A stretch of 64,000 nucleotides of DNA from Takakia lepidozioides (GCA_030704615.1 CM060732.1:69791053-69855052), one strand, 5' to 3'; positions 33,315 to 46,508 are shown, numbered from the stretch's first letter. Notes: generated from the letters alone by a model not told the origin. Program-made: numbers and translations.

Positions 33315-33775
33315 TTTTCATCCTCTATCGGCTTTTTCATCCATACCGGATGAGCCACCAAGATGGACACTGAATTACCTCTAGGATGGTTCTTTTGGCT
33401 TTTTCATTCCTCCTTTGTTGACTCTCATCCATACCGGATGAGTCACCATGGAATGAAAAAAATTACCTATGGAGGTTGCCAACAATATCCTGTTTTTCAT
33501 CCATACCGGTTGAAAAACTACCAGGATAACTAGATAACTACCAAGAGGGAGATAAGACGCTGCCACGGATGATATTCCCTACTTTTTCATCCTGACATAA
33601 GTGATCTGTTTATGGATGACGTGATTATGGCCTGGAATTGATCTTACTACCCCTAATTATGATTAATTACGGTGGAAACCTAACCCCTACCCCAAAACCT
33701 ATTTTTAACCCTGCTGCGGATGAAATCCGTCAAGGTATAAGGATACGTTCTATTGTTTTTCATCCATGGATGAAA
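33315..33775. repeat. Interspersed TTTTTCATCC / GGATGAAAA motif cluster
   Basis: TTTTTCATCC or TTTTCATCC appears at least five times, three or more as CATCCATACCGG followed by (A/T)TGA, in which TCATCC and GGATGA can pair as a hairpin. The motif spacing is irregular (about 50-150 bp). Confidence 0.6.
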
Positions 33776-34439
33776 AATCGGGGGACAAAAAACCCTATGT
33801 TGTCTGTCTCGCTGTCAGAAGCACGCGATGTGCTTCTGAGCTCGCGGGGAGAGTGTTATGGCGGACCTGCTTCGGTGGCTGCCCCGTTTGTGGTGTCGTA
33901 CCCATGTTGGACGAGCGCCTGGGGAGGCGCGAAGGCGGCGCCTTGTCTCTCTTGCAGTGGGAAACACCGCTATGAATGCAGTGGCATCTTCCCTCCTCTG
34001 GCTTTTTATGTTTAGCAAGGGACCTTGTGTTGGGAAGTATCTCTCCCTCCTTTCTAGTACCTTGCGATTGTGCCTGCTTTGCTTCATTGGTTATGTGCTT
34101 TGTGGAGGCGGCTTGCTGCGGGTGGTGATGGCGCATAACCCTCTTCCCCAATCGCTTAAGGTGCCTTTGGAGTTTAGGGATTCTCATGTTCTTATCTTCT
34201 TCTCTTGCTTTTGAGTTTCTTAGTTGAAACTCTATTTTAACTAATTCTGGACTTTTGTTTGGTCCAGAAATAATACAAGATATATGAATAATTATAATCT
34301 ATAATAGAAATAAAGAGATATATCTATAATTATTTGACTATTTGTGCACTATATAACAACGAGTTATATAATCCTCCACATCATCCAAGATACACTCCAG
34401 AAAAAATCAATTTTATTTTTTTCATGAAGTTTGGGAGAT

Positions 34440-34761
34440 CTCCATGTCATCGTTCGGAAGCCTACCTTTGAACAGCAAACAGAAGCAGAGAGGAAAGGGA
34501 GAGTGCAATTGCCCGTTGTGTGGGCAATCTAACGACAGTACTCATTTTCTGATACACTGTCCGGGGTTCTCTCACCAAAGAGACGCTCTCTTGAAATATA
34601 TCAAGGGAATGGTGCATGTGCCTCTGTTACCAACTTTGAAAGTCTCAAGGCTGATCCAAAAAGCCCAGGCCCTCCTGAGGCCTAGTTATTGGGCAAACAC
34701 ACAAACAGTTGGATGCTTGTGTGAATGGATTTCTAGAGGATATCTGAAAAACCCGGATTAA
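34440..34761 (+). pseudogene. LINE reverse-transcriptase C-terminal fragment with CPLCG zinc motif
   Basis: The frame reads NSKQKQRGKGECNCPLCGQSN, DSTHFLIHCPGFSHQRD and further to the stop at 34,761. C-x2-C then H-x4-C is the cysteine-histidine motif at the end of plant LINE polyproteins. The upstream RT domain is not recognisable at 33,780-34,430, where only short frames occur. The first half of the fragment also occurs at about 340-405. Confidence 0.55.
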
Positions 34762-36487
34762 TTCTATATATGAAGGTAAGTCTTACTACCAACGTCAACC
34801 CCTGACAAAGGTAGGTTCTGTCCCTTTTGTTTCCACTCAAACTGGGCGAGGGGGTCAATGGCCACAAGGCTACGGCAAACAACGTCTATGAGTACATCTT
34901 TTTAAATTTTTCTACCACCCTCTCTCCCTTGTGGTTTGTTTATTTTTGTGAGCAGTAAAAAAAAGAGGGAAGATACTTTTTGTCATGTCAAGACAAAGAC
35001 AAGACCCCTAGGGTCATTGTCATGAGAAGAATAGTAGATATATCAGCCACTTTAACAGTGGCACCATCCATCAATCATCAAGCTTAGAAATCCATAATTG
35101 CATCAATTGCACAATAATGTTTCATGTCAGTATTATTCATAACCCAAAAGTATGCCACTGATGCTGATTGACCACCAGTCATGATCATGATACACATCAG
35201 AGGTCTGGGTGGGATGGGCGGGGGACTTGGCCATATTTTGGCTTTGATGTGTTGCAGGTCAAATGGTCATACAGATTTACGGTCTGCAAGCTGTAATCCA
35301 AGCATACTTATTCAAACCCCATGAGTGTCATGGAGGGTTTTTTCAGAAATCAGAGAAGACAAAAAGAACCCTTGGATATCACAGATTTTTAATACCTTGC
35401 CCTGCCAGTATTTGTTTAGACTGGTCTGCAGCACATCTTGCCCCCACAGGGAAGGTGGATATGTTTGGTAAGTTTTCCAAAATACCCTTATACCTTTATT
35501 TCTTGCTACATCTGAAAATCAAAGTTCATGACACAACAAAGTAAATACAATATCAATTTGACCAGCTGTCACGAATTCAAAATGAAGCGAATGATGAAGT
35601 TGTTTAGGTGTAATCTTTGCAACCCTATATAAAGTAGCCCTCACCGCCTTTATAACCTCTCTAAGGGTGGCGGGGAGGCACTTGTAGAAGGAGGCCCCAT
35701 TGCTTATTTATTTTGTCAATACGTTCAGCTTATTTAAGGCTATGATGCTGCCCAACAAAAGACCTACAGCGGGAAGTGGACAGAGAACCAAAGGTCAAAT
35801 GACTCAGTACATAGGATCAAAGACAAAATTTACCTCACTACAAGAGAGAAAATCACAGCACGTAAATAGAGAGTCTCTAACCTAGCATACTCCAAGACAT
35901 TCTCAGCTCTCACATTGGAAAAATACTTTTCAATTAACCAAGGTCAATAATGCAAACAAATTCAGGCAATTCTTCCTGCAGCCAAACTGCTCAGCGCCTA
36001 GAACTTGTGTGGACTGACCAGCATCTTCCAATCCATTCGGTTCTCTAGTGGCCATCCTGACTGGCACGTGGTTGAGAGCAATAACGAGGTAAAAAAAGAG
36101 CCCATTGGCTACCTTTTCCTACCCCCACTTACAAGCCCAAAGGAAGAAAAAAAATCCCAAACTTGCGGCTCGACTTGGAAATACCAATTTTGACATTCCA
36201 CATTTTTTTCCAGATGCACAACGAGTAGATTCCCTTGATATCTTCCTGGACCTCGTGGAGAAGGTTGCATACGCACACAGGTGTGGGAATACTCCCTTGA
36301 ACGAGATGCAAAATTTGCATTAACATTTTAGATTGTGCGGATGGTTGGTGGCGACTGTCCAAGGTTCCCGAGTCCATCGGGCACACTTGAGAGTAACACA
36401 TCAAGCCACAATAATGATACAAACCCTAAACACTTATGCTAGAGTGAGACCGAAACTCCTGATCAAATGCCTTTTTGTCCGATGTCA

Positions 36488-39400
36488 CTATAGGGCCATC
36501 TCAGCCTGGAGGGCTGCAAGCTCGTCATCGTCTGCAGTGCTCTGGGGAACTTTCTGGGGTAGAGTTGGGGTTGGACGTTTGTAAGCAGGCACTGGCGGGA
36601 GTGGGGGCTGAGGCGTGGTGGCCGGCTGCAATAGTTGCTCCTCCAATTCAGCACCTTCAAGTTCCTCCAGCTCTGCCTCCAGCTCATCCTGTGCGGGAGC
36701 AATGCCAAACAAATTTAGTAACATTATCCACACTCTCACATAGCATAATAGGAAGAAGACCTAGACTGCAGCCTGAGGCCTCAGCCTTTAAGACAATGCT
36801 CCTTACCAGCAGAGAAGGGGTTTCCACTTTGATTACTTATTGGATGACCACACAGTGTTGCAACTGTTCAAACTTCTCTGTCTGGGTGGCGAGTCCCCAA
36901 AAAGGCTCCGGGAGGGTAAGTTTCCCACGGGATCCATGGCGTAAGGCTATGGCACGCCAACATTCGTGGGGAACGGCATGAGTGTCTCAATGCAGTCTGC
37001 CATCCTGAGCATAAATGCAAGCACACAAACATAACCTGCAGCTATAGAACACAAAAACATAGGGCCCACGTTGCCAATACCTCATCAAAGTCAGCAGCAG
37101 TGCCAATGGGGGTGGAAAGTGCTTCTTGAATCTGCTTCATATTCTCAGTCTGCTCATTGATCTCATCCATTGTCTTGTCAACGTCATCTATGTTCCTGTA
37201 ATCATAATCCTAAGACATCAGTCAAGTTCACCCCTTGAATGGAAAATTCACTGACTCATCATGAATGCAAAAGTTCACTAAGTCGTCAGCATAGACCACC
37301 TCTCTGGCCAGATACTAGGTCCAGACTGGGCACATCAATCAATAATATCGGCAGAAATTCTCATTGGGTTTTAGGCCCAATGGTGGAAATAAAAAACCAG
37401 CTCCACTATCCCATGCACCCCACAGCTGAAAGGCATGGCTGCCCAATGTCTGCTGGACATGTGAAATGTGGAAAGAACTATTTCTACTCCCCGCCCCTAA
37501 AAACTAAGTCCCAGTCTGGATCCCTAACTCTTCAACAAAACCACTTGGGTCTGATAGAAGGCCTAAATTACTATGCATGATTCCGCTCATGAGACACAAA
37601 AGAAAGAAACATATGTATTATTGAGAGAGAGGGAGAATATTACGTGGCTTTCTGGATGGCCTTCATAGCAGTGGCACCACTGCGGAGTGCATCCACAGTC
37701 TCTGTGGTGGCCTTGGCTCCCTCCAACATTATCATCTGCAAAGGCACGCAAATATTTAAGATTACGACCATATCATTACCATCCTGTTGTTCAAACATAG
37801 ACTCTATCCTTAACGTCCCTGACCACAAAGTAGCATAATGACCTGAAGATGACAAAGTTCTGTATAAGAAGAAAGCAAGCCACAAAAAGAAACGGTCAGT
37901 CAAAATTTAGACACTCATGTCTCAAAATCCCTGTCCCACCTAGAGACAAAAATTAAGGGCCAAACCTGGTCATGAATACGCAACTGGAAGTTACCCAGCT
38001 GTTCCACTTGTACCTCATACAGTTTCTTCCTCTTCAAACACTGGATTGCCGCTGCCCCCTCCCCAACCCATGAAGCTCTGTTCCTTCAGAACGCTTTTTA
38101 TGAGTGGTGACCATTGTCAGGAGTTACTAGTTGGAATATGAAGAAAACCCCTTCTAGACCCGGAGTCCTAAACAATTACCAAGTCAAATGGAAGCCACTA
38201 CCTGAAGGGAACTTATATCTCTAGCACCAACTTACAAAAAGTATCTATTTCACAACCATAGCTTCATCCTTCAAAGTCCCACTTCTTGAGGTGACAAGAT
38301 CTACCAGGCTAGAGTGGTTATGAAATACTTGAAGGTTCATGCAAACAAAGGCGTCCTGAACCCATGTTCATTTACAAAACTGGTTCCATCTCCCTATAGC
38401 GCCCTTCCCCTTGGCCAGAATGAACTACTAGTTGTGACTACTAAGTTTTGTCCTTGGCAACACACTGGCACCACCATCAATGGAAGCACCTCTTTCTTTT
38501 TCTCCTCCCCTGAGACCACCCATGACCTCCCCTCTCTCCCGCTCTCTCCTAGGGTTGCAGTTTAAGGAAAGAAAATTCCCCCCCGATCTCTCCTCAAAAT
38601 AAAACACATAAATATCAAAATCACTCTAAGATAGAAAAGACAATGTGACAAGCAATACAATTCCCAACAACTAAGCAAAGGCACTCTCCAAAAACGTGTA
38701 GGCATACCACGCTTGTTTTTGGCACGAGTGAAATCCCGGGCCCTTTCAATCTCTGTGGCTATCTTCTTCTGCAACACTTTCTCTTTCTTCTCCAGCATTT
38801 CCAGGGTCTGCAACCACCCACACCCAAAGAGCAAATACACATTTAGCATAATGATAATATGAACAAGGTCTAACCAGTGCCATAGAATGTACTCATAGGA
38901 CGTTGTTTGCCGTAGCTTGTGGCCATTGACCCCGCGCCCAGTTTGAGCGGAAATAACCAGTGCCATAGAGCTCTACACAATGTCTGAGCTCACATAAATC
39001 GAGTATTGAGAGCTTTAGTAGTGGATCAATGCAGGAAGCTAACAGCATCAACCACAGATACCGTGAGAGCTGCAGTAGATGAGAAATCATAACTTCCACA
39101 TCACAGCAGGAACCATAACACCATACGGAGCTGTGGTTTCCATACTTCGCTTGCTAGCCTCCTTGGGGCAATTAATCATGTCAACACTCTTAACAAACGC
39201 TTATAACTCTCACAGGAGGAATTTATGTTATGTAACTTACCATCAGTCTTATGAGGATCTTCCTATGCATTTCACAAGTGGCTATGACCTGCTCAAAAAG
39301 ACAAGCCTAGCATCCAATATGTTCACACATTCTCAACAAAGCCTTGAAGTTTATAGGTTCCTGTGGACCTTTCAGAATAACCATAAAGAGCCATCAGATT

Positions 39401-40789
39401 ACAACTTTATGTCCAGAGTGTGTGGAAAGTCTCTCACAACACTGCAGCCCTGGCCCCCTTCAGCATCTGCATAAAAGTGGATGCAGAGAGGAGGCTTTTG
39501 ATCCCTGCCCTGGCAGCCCAGTCAGCAGGCTTATCCATGCACATGTCACTTGGTAATTTTTCAAAGGCCAAGAGCCATATTGTTGTCAACATGAATACGT
39601 TGCATTGGAATCTGAGACCAGTACAATCTTCATTGTGTGGATGATCCTAACTCCCCACATTGCAGATCACCGCATTGAAGCCAATTCCAGGACCGTTAAA
39701 AAATAAACTCCAGGTGCAGCTCCTCAACTCAGTATGATGTAACTCTCAACCACCCGGCACAACAGGATACAGGCATATGAAGAGGCAGGGCACATAGAGG
39801 AAGCTCATAGACTGTCCTCTGCCAACACACATTACACACCTTTAGCCGGGCAATCCCCCAGGGGTATATCCCCTCCTGAACCCATCACAGCTTTCAACCC
39901 ACTAGGAGTGGAAACCAAGCTGAAATAACCATACCACTCACACACAAGCCAACTACCCTCAGATAACAACGGATTTGACTTCAATATTATCCCCATTATC
40001 AGATCGATAGACCGGCGTCAATAAAAAATTCCTTTCATCCACAGCACTATTTCAGTGTGCAACACTAGAATCTCTACACACTGGTAATTACAACAGGTGA
40101 GAATAACTAGACAATGCAGAGTCGCTCCCCACACAAATATTAGGGTGTCAACCAGCAATGTTACGTTTGGTCATTGTCTGTGCAAATCATGCCAGCAACC
40201 CACCATATGATTCAGAGCACTGTGTTGTATGTGCACGACGCAAGGCATGTACACAGGGAACGGAAGACCTGAAGCATACTGAGAGTTTGTTTTCAGTCCT
40301 ACAAGAAACTGTGAACAATTGAAGGAGGAGGATCACAGAGCCAACCGGTGTTAAGAATGTCCCATCCTCACTATGGGGAATCAACCAAACCGCTTAAAAT
40401 GCTAATCAAATCATGCTAATGAGATGCAGTCTTGCAATGATGGGAATTCCTGAATTTACAGAACAGTTGCTGGCAATTCGTGCCACAGAAGGAATAATCT
40501 AGGGAGATTCAACGGTAATTATCCACGAATTGGAATGAATTGCATGTCCGCACAACAACTCACACCTCTAACCAGAGCACCTATGGTCTGCAAAACTAAT
40601 ATAGTATAATTTCAGAGCCGTGTATCTCACAAAAGAAGGACTTTATACTCCAGCGTTCCGGATTGCACCTTAGTTCATACAACTTAAACGCCAGGGAGAA
40701 CAGTGGTAGTAAGGAACCTCATTGAGCTTGTCGAGTGTGGTGAGAGTGGAAGGCTCCTCCTTCGGTTTGCCAAAGATTCTGCTAAACAT
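36488..40789 (-). CDS. SNF7: SNF7/VPS32 (CHMP4) ESCRT-III subunit, six coding exons
   Basis: ESCRT-III core subunit that polymerises on endosomal membranes to form the multivesicular body. Coding exons (minus strand): 40,789-40,718, 38,807-38,708, 38,051-37,966, 37,735-37,644, 37,195-37,081 and 36,688-36,488. All introns are GT..AG and the joined frame is open (666 nt, 221 residues). Exon 1 encodes MFSRIFGKPKEEPSTLTTLD; exon 2 the basic LEMLEKKEKVLQKKI helix; exon 3 RKKLYEVQVEQLGNFQLRI; exon 4 MIMLEGAKATTETVDALRSG; exon 5 DDVDKTMDEINEQTENMKQI; exon 6 the acidic DELEAELEELEGAELEEQLL, a Pro-rich linker and the C-terminal DELAALQAEMAL helix that in this family contacts the VPS4 MIT domain. Length and order fit plant SNF7 proteins throughout. 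Intron 1 is 1.9 kb. It appears intact and functional. Which paralogue (VPS32A/B-type) it is cannot be told. Confidence 0.96.
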
Positions 40790-41979
40790 GGTGTCCTACC
40801 AATGTAATTTCTTCGTTCAGTTTAAGAATCCCCGGGTTTTCTCGGCCCTATCCAGCTGATCGAATCTCCGCAGACAAATCTCCTCAGCTTTCAGCCAGAT
40901 CTACAGTAACGGCGCTGCTTCTTCAGAAATCCCTCATTTCCCTCACCATGCAACGAGTTCTCACCCACTCCCCAAAATTCAGAAACCTACTTGATGGCGA
41001 CTCCCGTACGGGTCAGATGTCGAAACCCTTGAGACCTCTCTCAACGGTTTCAGCGGCTCAAACAAGCCTCAGATAATTCTTCAGCAATAAAAACACCTGA
41101 CACAAGTAAGCAGAAGGGAATCGAGGCCCTGACAGTGCAGAAACCGACGAGTGCAGCGCGAGTGGAGCCCCGCACAAAAGGAGAGAGGGGCGAAGCAAAG
41201 CGCGGGTGAAGAGGCTCATCAAGTACGCGTGGGGACGACGACAACCGGCCCCACCGGTCGCTTCTGACCCGCTACTGGTCGGTCGGTCCCGTCCTGCCGA
41301 ACCTATAACCACACCTCAGGTGCGGGTGATCTCAATAATTTTCAATAATATGAAGTAATATTAATGACATATATATATATACCTATATGTAAAAAGTTCG
41401 CAGGCATGAATCTGTTTGTATGCTAGCCCCATCCCTTTCAATCAAATTAAAACGAGGAAAAAATAACCTGGAGGCCATAAGGATACAAGGCGAGGCCACT
41501 TCATGACCACCACAAGTCTTCAGAGATCTAAACAAGCATTTAGAACACAAAGTACCACCACCAGAAGTGATTAAGAGAAACAGTAGCACATACAAACCAA
41601 GTAACACGGCAACTAGCTCAGAACCTAAATATATCTATATATATAGAGAGAGAGAGACTCGATGCCATCAAAGTTGTACTAGAGTATGTTTTAGAACCAT
41701 GCTCATGTGGCCCGGGCAAAAGATTCATGCTCCTTAAGCGTGTTCCCATGTAACTTATCTTAATGTCTTTAGGTTTTCATGTAATCTCCAAAAGGCAAAA
41801 ATTTCAAATCTTACAAATCCCCTTTTTGTTTATTTTTGGCCCCTTTATACTCAAAGGAGCATGCCTGAATTAGGAGAGATCATGAAAAAATAAAATAAAA
41901 ATAAAATAGAGAATGGGAGTGGAAGAATCATTGTCTTGTGCATAGATAGCTTAACGAGCAGCGTCACCAGTGCACTCTG

Positions 41980-42790
41980 GAGCTATAGGCACCATTGAGC
42001 TGGATGATTTTATTCAGGAGTTTGATAGTTGGTGTGACTTGCAGCAAATGCGCAATCCACAACTGTTTACGCCTTTTCAGCACCTTGAGAGGCCGCCTAT
42101 GGACGATTGCCATTAGTTTAGGCGGGGACATGAGGTTGAGATTGAGGAGTGGAGGATATACTGGTCACCGGACTATGTCTCCATCACCAGAGGCACAAGG
42201 GCAACAACTATACCAGCAGCTTCTGCAAGCAGCAGTGGGACTAGTGGTACAGGAGCTGGGACGTCCATCCAAGCTCCTGCTGCAGCACCCGTGCCTGCCT
42301 TCAACCCAGTTGTGGAGTTCCTTGGATTTTTCAATATTAGCAGATAAATAAATTATGTACCTAAAAAGATCCGAATTGTCTCCCGTTTTGAAAGGTGAGG
42401 CTAGAAAACCCTTTTGAGCCTAGAATCAAGGACAAAGGTGAGAACTATATTGGATAGCGGCCCAGAAACTATCTTGATATGATGAGCCCATTGCATACCA
42501 TTTTGGACCTGGTCCAATAGTGGTGACAATGTTTGGAGATATAACACGGATTTACCAACAATCTATAAGGCTATTACTTTGCCTACGGAAAGGGCTGCTA
42601 TCCTGAAAATTGCTTCATCAAAGGCTCGGCACCGGCTGAAAAGGTTTGCCTACAGAAAAATTGTTGTCAAATTTTACCATCAATTGCATGAAGTTCTTAC
42701 ATTATTCCTACTCGTCATTCCTATTGTTTTCCCGTGGGGGTTGGTACCGAGTAAGCACAAAAGGCGTGAGCACAAAAAAATTGCTACGTG
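41980..42790 (+). pseudogene. Retroelement-like coding remnants
   Basis: Frames across this stretch read IELDDFIQEFDSWCDLQQM, EVEIEEWRIYWSPDYVSITR, a Ser/Thr/Ala-rich linker (AASASSSGTSGTGAG) and later AILKIASSKARHRLKR. The texture is that of a decayed transposon protein with frameshifts near 42,118 and stops from about 42,345. Family not recognised. The flanks 40,790-41,980 (5' side of the SNF7 gene, including (TA)n near 41,363 and 41,637) and 42,790-43,665 show no gene. Confidence 0.35.
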
Positions 42791-43665
42791 AGCAGGATCC
42801 ACGATTAAGGGGTGATATGTATGTCAACGAAAATACATATAATAGACGGACATAGGGTGTTTATGCGTTAATATGGTCTCCATAGTGTCTAAATATAATG
42901 TTAAGCACATAGAAGTGCGTGCGGAACCTTTTTTTTGGGGTGGTACTTGCCACCTTGTTTATGTGCGCTAATCTTTGAGTTTTGGCAGATATATGTCTTT
43001 GTGCTCACGCGAGTAAGCTTTGGACGATTAATTTCATGATTTTTTTTTGCATGAGCACGGTTTTCAGATAGTTTCGTATTTCTTACGGTGTGAGCGCATT
43101 TTGGTTTCGCAATCGCATATTCTCCAAAATCCTTTGGAATATTTGGAATATGCCTTGTGCTCACGCCCAGTGGCCTGAGCCTCCTTACATGCTTCCCAAC
43201 CTCTTTTCCCGCTACCCTACGTTGCTCTCAGATTCGACACAAATTAATTATATTTTGGGTTGTTGAAATTTTTGAATTAACTCAAGTGATGTCTAAAAAT
43301 CCAGAAATATTACATACTCCGCTTGTCCAAAAATAATTTTTTTTGGAATATCTCAAAAAGTCTACTAAATGACAGAGTATAGAGGGTGAGTGCAGCCTCT
43401 AAAGATGTGGAGCTCATATCGCAAGCTTGTATCGCAAATGGCAAAAAAAATCAATCCTAAACTGCCGAAACTCTGGAGTATAAAATATGAGGTGCCGAAC
43501 GGACGGACCCTCCAAAAAATAATTATTTCGGCACTGTGCTGTCGAATCTGACAGCAACGTACGGTATGTCATGTTTAAAAATTAAAATTATATATAGGAT
43601 CAAGTAAAAGAAGAAATGGTATCTTCACAAGAGTATCTTAAAGAGAACATAGGAGGACCCCGCAG

Positions 43666-43737
43666 TGCGTCTGCCGGGAGTCGAACCCGGGTCTATTGCT
43701 TGGAAGGCAATTATCCTAACCGTTGGACTACAAACGC
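43666..43737 (-). tRNA. trnG-UCC: tRNA-Gly (anticodon UCC)
   Basis: On the minus strand a 72-nt sequence folds as a tRNA. The 7-bp acceptor GCGTTTG pairs with CAGACGC (one G-T pair) and A is the discriminator. The D-arm region is TAGTCCAACGGTTAGGATA. The anticodon stem-loop TTGCCTTCCAAGCAA has UCC at the apex, and the T-arm is CCGGGTTCGACTCCCGG. The internal A-box (TAGTCCAACGG region) and B-box (GGTTCGACTCC) promoters are present. No CCA is encoded and no intron is seen, as expected of a nuclear plant gene. It reads GGA codons. Confidence 0.96.
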
Positions 43738-44206
43738 CTATGTGACAACATTTTCCGCTTACAATGCTTCTATACAAATTGTTATTCTCTTCAATCTTTC
43801 TGAAATCACAGTAGTAGGCGATGTGGCGGTTGGACGGCGACTGGATAAACCCGTCACGCAGACCGGCGATAGCAGGTTGGTTGAGACAGCAGGCATCCGT
43901 AGAGTTGAGATACGTTGGTCATTCATCCGGATAGTTTTATCCATAATTGCCAGTTTCATCCGCGCATGTGACCATTGTAGGCTCGAGGCTGCTTTCCCGC
44001 AGGCCGGCTTCGGCCGCTCGTTGTGACCCAGGTGTTGGCCGAGCAGCCCGCCTGGCCCACTCGTCCCGCTCCTCTTGCTTTTCCTCTCTTTCCACAACAC
44101 TCTTGTCGCTGGACGGACTGAATTTTGGAGGTGGGTTTCTAGTCCAAATTCTGAGAGGTGTGTTTGATTCGGTTTTCAAGGCGGTTGGTATGCCAGTTTC
44201 GAGTGG

Positions 44207-44387
44207 ATGCGCTCCGTGCCAAGCTACCCAAATCTATATCCAAGTCAAAAAAGCAATGAGCTGGGCGCACCTGAGACCAACGATCTGTATGAGGTAGACG
44301 CTGTGGAGGTGTTGAAGCGACTGCCCGCAGCAAACAATCTCTGCTTTAACCACTCCTTCATTCTGAGGGAATCCGAGATTCAATCGG
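44207..44387 (+). other. Possible non-identified exon or upstream leader
   Basis: An ATG at 44,207 (GGATGC) opens a frame of 60 codons (MRSVPSYPNLYPSQKSNELG..., ETNDLYEVDAVEVLKRLPAA) up to a plausible splice donor CGG|GTAAGA at 44,388. The composition is coding-like but I recognise no domain. It could be a 5' exon of an unannotated gene or the leader of the DELLA gene 2.1 kb downstream. The frame also runs on unspliced to a stop at 44,602. The rest of 43,740-46,470 shows no gene I can support. Confidence 0.25.
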
Positions 44388-46474
44388 GTAAGACACCCCT
44401 TTGTGTGTTTGAGTCGTTGGTCTTATTGAGGTCGTCTGAGCGGTATGGTCTTCCGAATATCAATCTGTGTTTTTTGAGAAAATCTTTCCCAATTCCCTGG
44501 AACCGGATTTCGGTCGTTGTGCCCCGCAGATGTGGCTGCTTCTTTACATTTTTGAGATATCTGCAGCATCAGCATCTGCAGTGCCAGGTTTCAACAGCAT
44601 AACAACTTCTTGCCTGGGCTAGAAATCAAATGAGAGGATTACATCATGTGTTACTTCAATCATCTGCGATATCGAACAAGAAACTAGGTGCACGACATGA
44701 GCCTGGAACCTACAACAGGGACGCCTACACCAGTTTTCCTGCCTACCACGAGGAAGCGGATTATGGAGTTCAGAGTCAGCTACTGAATGTGTGACTGTCT
44801 GCTAAAAGCACGCTAAATTTGCTGGTCACCAACCTCCTTCCCAGTTACCTCAGGTTGAGCTTCAATTCCATCGGAGACTATATGTTCTTTGATTCTGTAA
44901 AGGTTTGCAGCACCAGCACCTTTGTCAATTTACCCTCTGTGTACTGGAAAACCTGCATAGTTGTCGTGCTCTTATATGCTTGAAATTGCCATAATCTTGT
45001 CCTGTTCGGTAATTGGCATTACCATGTTCTTGGTACAGGCTGAGCCATCTAAAGGGAAGATGTAGTGATCCCATAGAGGAGGGGATGGCCAAGCTCTGGC
45101 CAGGGGCCATAGTGCCGACACAGGGTCGCCTGTCTGAGATCAGATGTCAACCCCCCAGAGCGTAGTACTCCTGCCATGCAGATAACTGGTTTGGATGGAA
45201 ATCAGAGCCAACTTCACGAGTATGAAAGTAGACATATACAAAAGAAACTTGAATTCAAATGAAGAGATTCAACATTAAATTCAGTCAAGGTTCATTTGCT
45301 TCATTCAAGCTTGAACTGACAACAGAAACCCACGTTTCCAACTTTCAAGATCTGCATTTTTCCCACTTCAAAGTTCTTAGTGAAAATAGACCCTCGGATG
45401 AAGCTGAATGCTCCTAGGTGAAGAAATGACGTGTCACATCTCTGTATTTATGCACTTTGAAAAGTTCTCACTGACCGTGAGAGGTGAGAAGAACCCCTTT
45501 ACTGGAAGAAAGCCAGAGATACAGGCCAATGGCTTATACCAGGGACTTCTGTTCCTTAGAACCTTCCCACACCTTCAAGCTTCAATAATATGGAGGTTGA
45601 AATAGCTAGGTGTTTCTAACAGTAGCTGGGAACCTTCTAGCCTGATTCAGAATGAGATGCCCAAAATGTTCCAGGATCTTTGAGGTCCTCAATACAGCTA
45701 GGCTTTATTCCAAGGAATGCCTGGAGCTTACAAGACTGGTGGATACGTTCATGTGGAGTGAAATTTCTTTGAGATGACAAGAAGCACACATGATTAACCA
45801 ATTTATATCAAACCTACCAATGGTAACCCCCATGGATGCAGCAGCCAACGTTTAGCAATACTCTGGAGTGGTAGCCAGCATCAGCCAGAGCTGCAAAGAG
45901 AGGACAATGGCATTGTTTCACGGGTTGTCATACCCAACTTTGAAAGGCTAATAATTAGATACTCTCTCAGCCCCCCTATGGGTCTGTGGCCTGTATCTAG
46001 TGAGTAATCTCTTTCCTTCCATAAGTATTGGTGGACAAAGTATTGGTTGTCTTAGCCTACAAGTAAAAGGAGCTTGCAGAGACTTTGAATTGTTCGCTCA
46101 GTAAAGCCTGTGGTTGAAGTTTTTGCCTGGATGGCCAGAGTTTTTTTTATCTATTTACCCTCACCCTTCCCTGTTGTCTCTGCAATAGGTCTGTCCCTTT
46201 TGACCCGTATTTTGGCTTGGCTGGTTTCTCCATGTGGATCTGTTTCAATTCCGAAAAGTTGAATGCGATGCGGGCCAATGCCGGGTGCACAGGGTGAAAA
46301 TTTTAGTGCCTCTGAACACATGGTAGTCTTTCCCATTCTCACTGTTATTTGGCCTGGCAGGTGTCTCCCTCTAGTGTTGGTGCACTGTGTTCTATACCTC
46401 TGTGTGAGACCGCTTCTTCAATCTTTCTTACACTCCTGCTTTACTTTTACACATTTGGCATTTGAAAAGCCCAC

Positions 46475-46501
46475 ATGAAAGATGATGGGCCGTGGGTGTA
46501 A
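46475..46501 (+). CDS. Upstream ORF 1 of the DELLA gene (8 aa)
   Basis: MKDDGPWV then TAA, 33 bp upstream of the DELLA start. Overlaps uORF 2 in another frame. Its TAA is in frame with the DELLA ORF and closes that frame upstream. Confidence 0.4.
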   Translation: MKDDGPWV

Positions 46502-46508
46502 TCGGTAA
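46482..46508 (+). CDS. Upstream ORF 2 of the DELLA gene, stop overlaps main start
   Basis: MMGRGCNR then TAA; the stop and the DELLA ATG share one base in TAATG (46,506-46,510). Such an arrangement could allow or limit reinitiation. It matters only if the transcript starts upstream of 46,475, which is likely but not shown. Confidence 0.4.
   Translation: MMGRGCNR

Noticed and set aside
33795-34215. Overlapping 110-130-codon ORFs on both strands
   Set aside because: No recognisable domain, and the plus and minus frames are equally open; treated as transposon debris.
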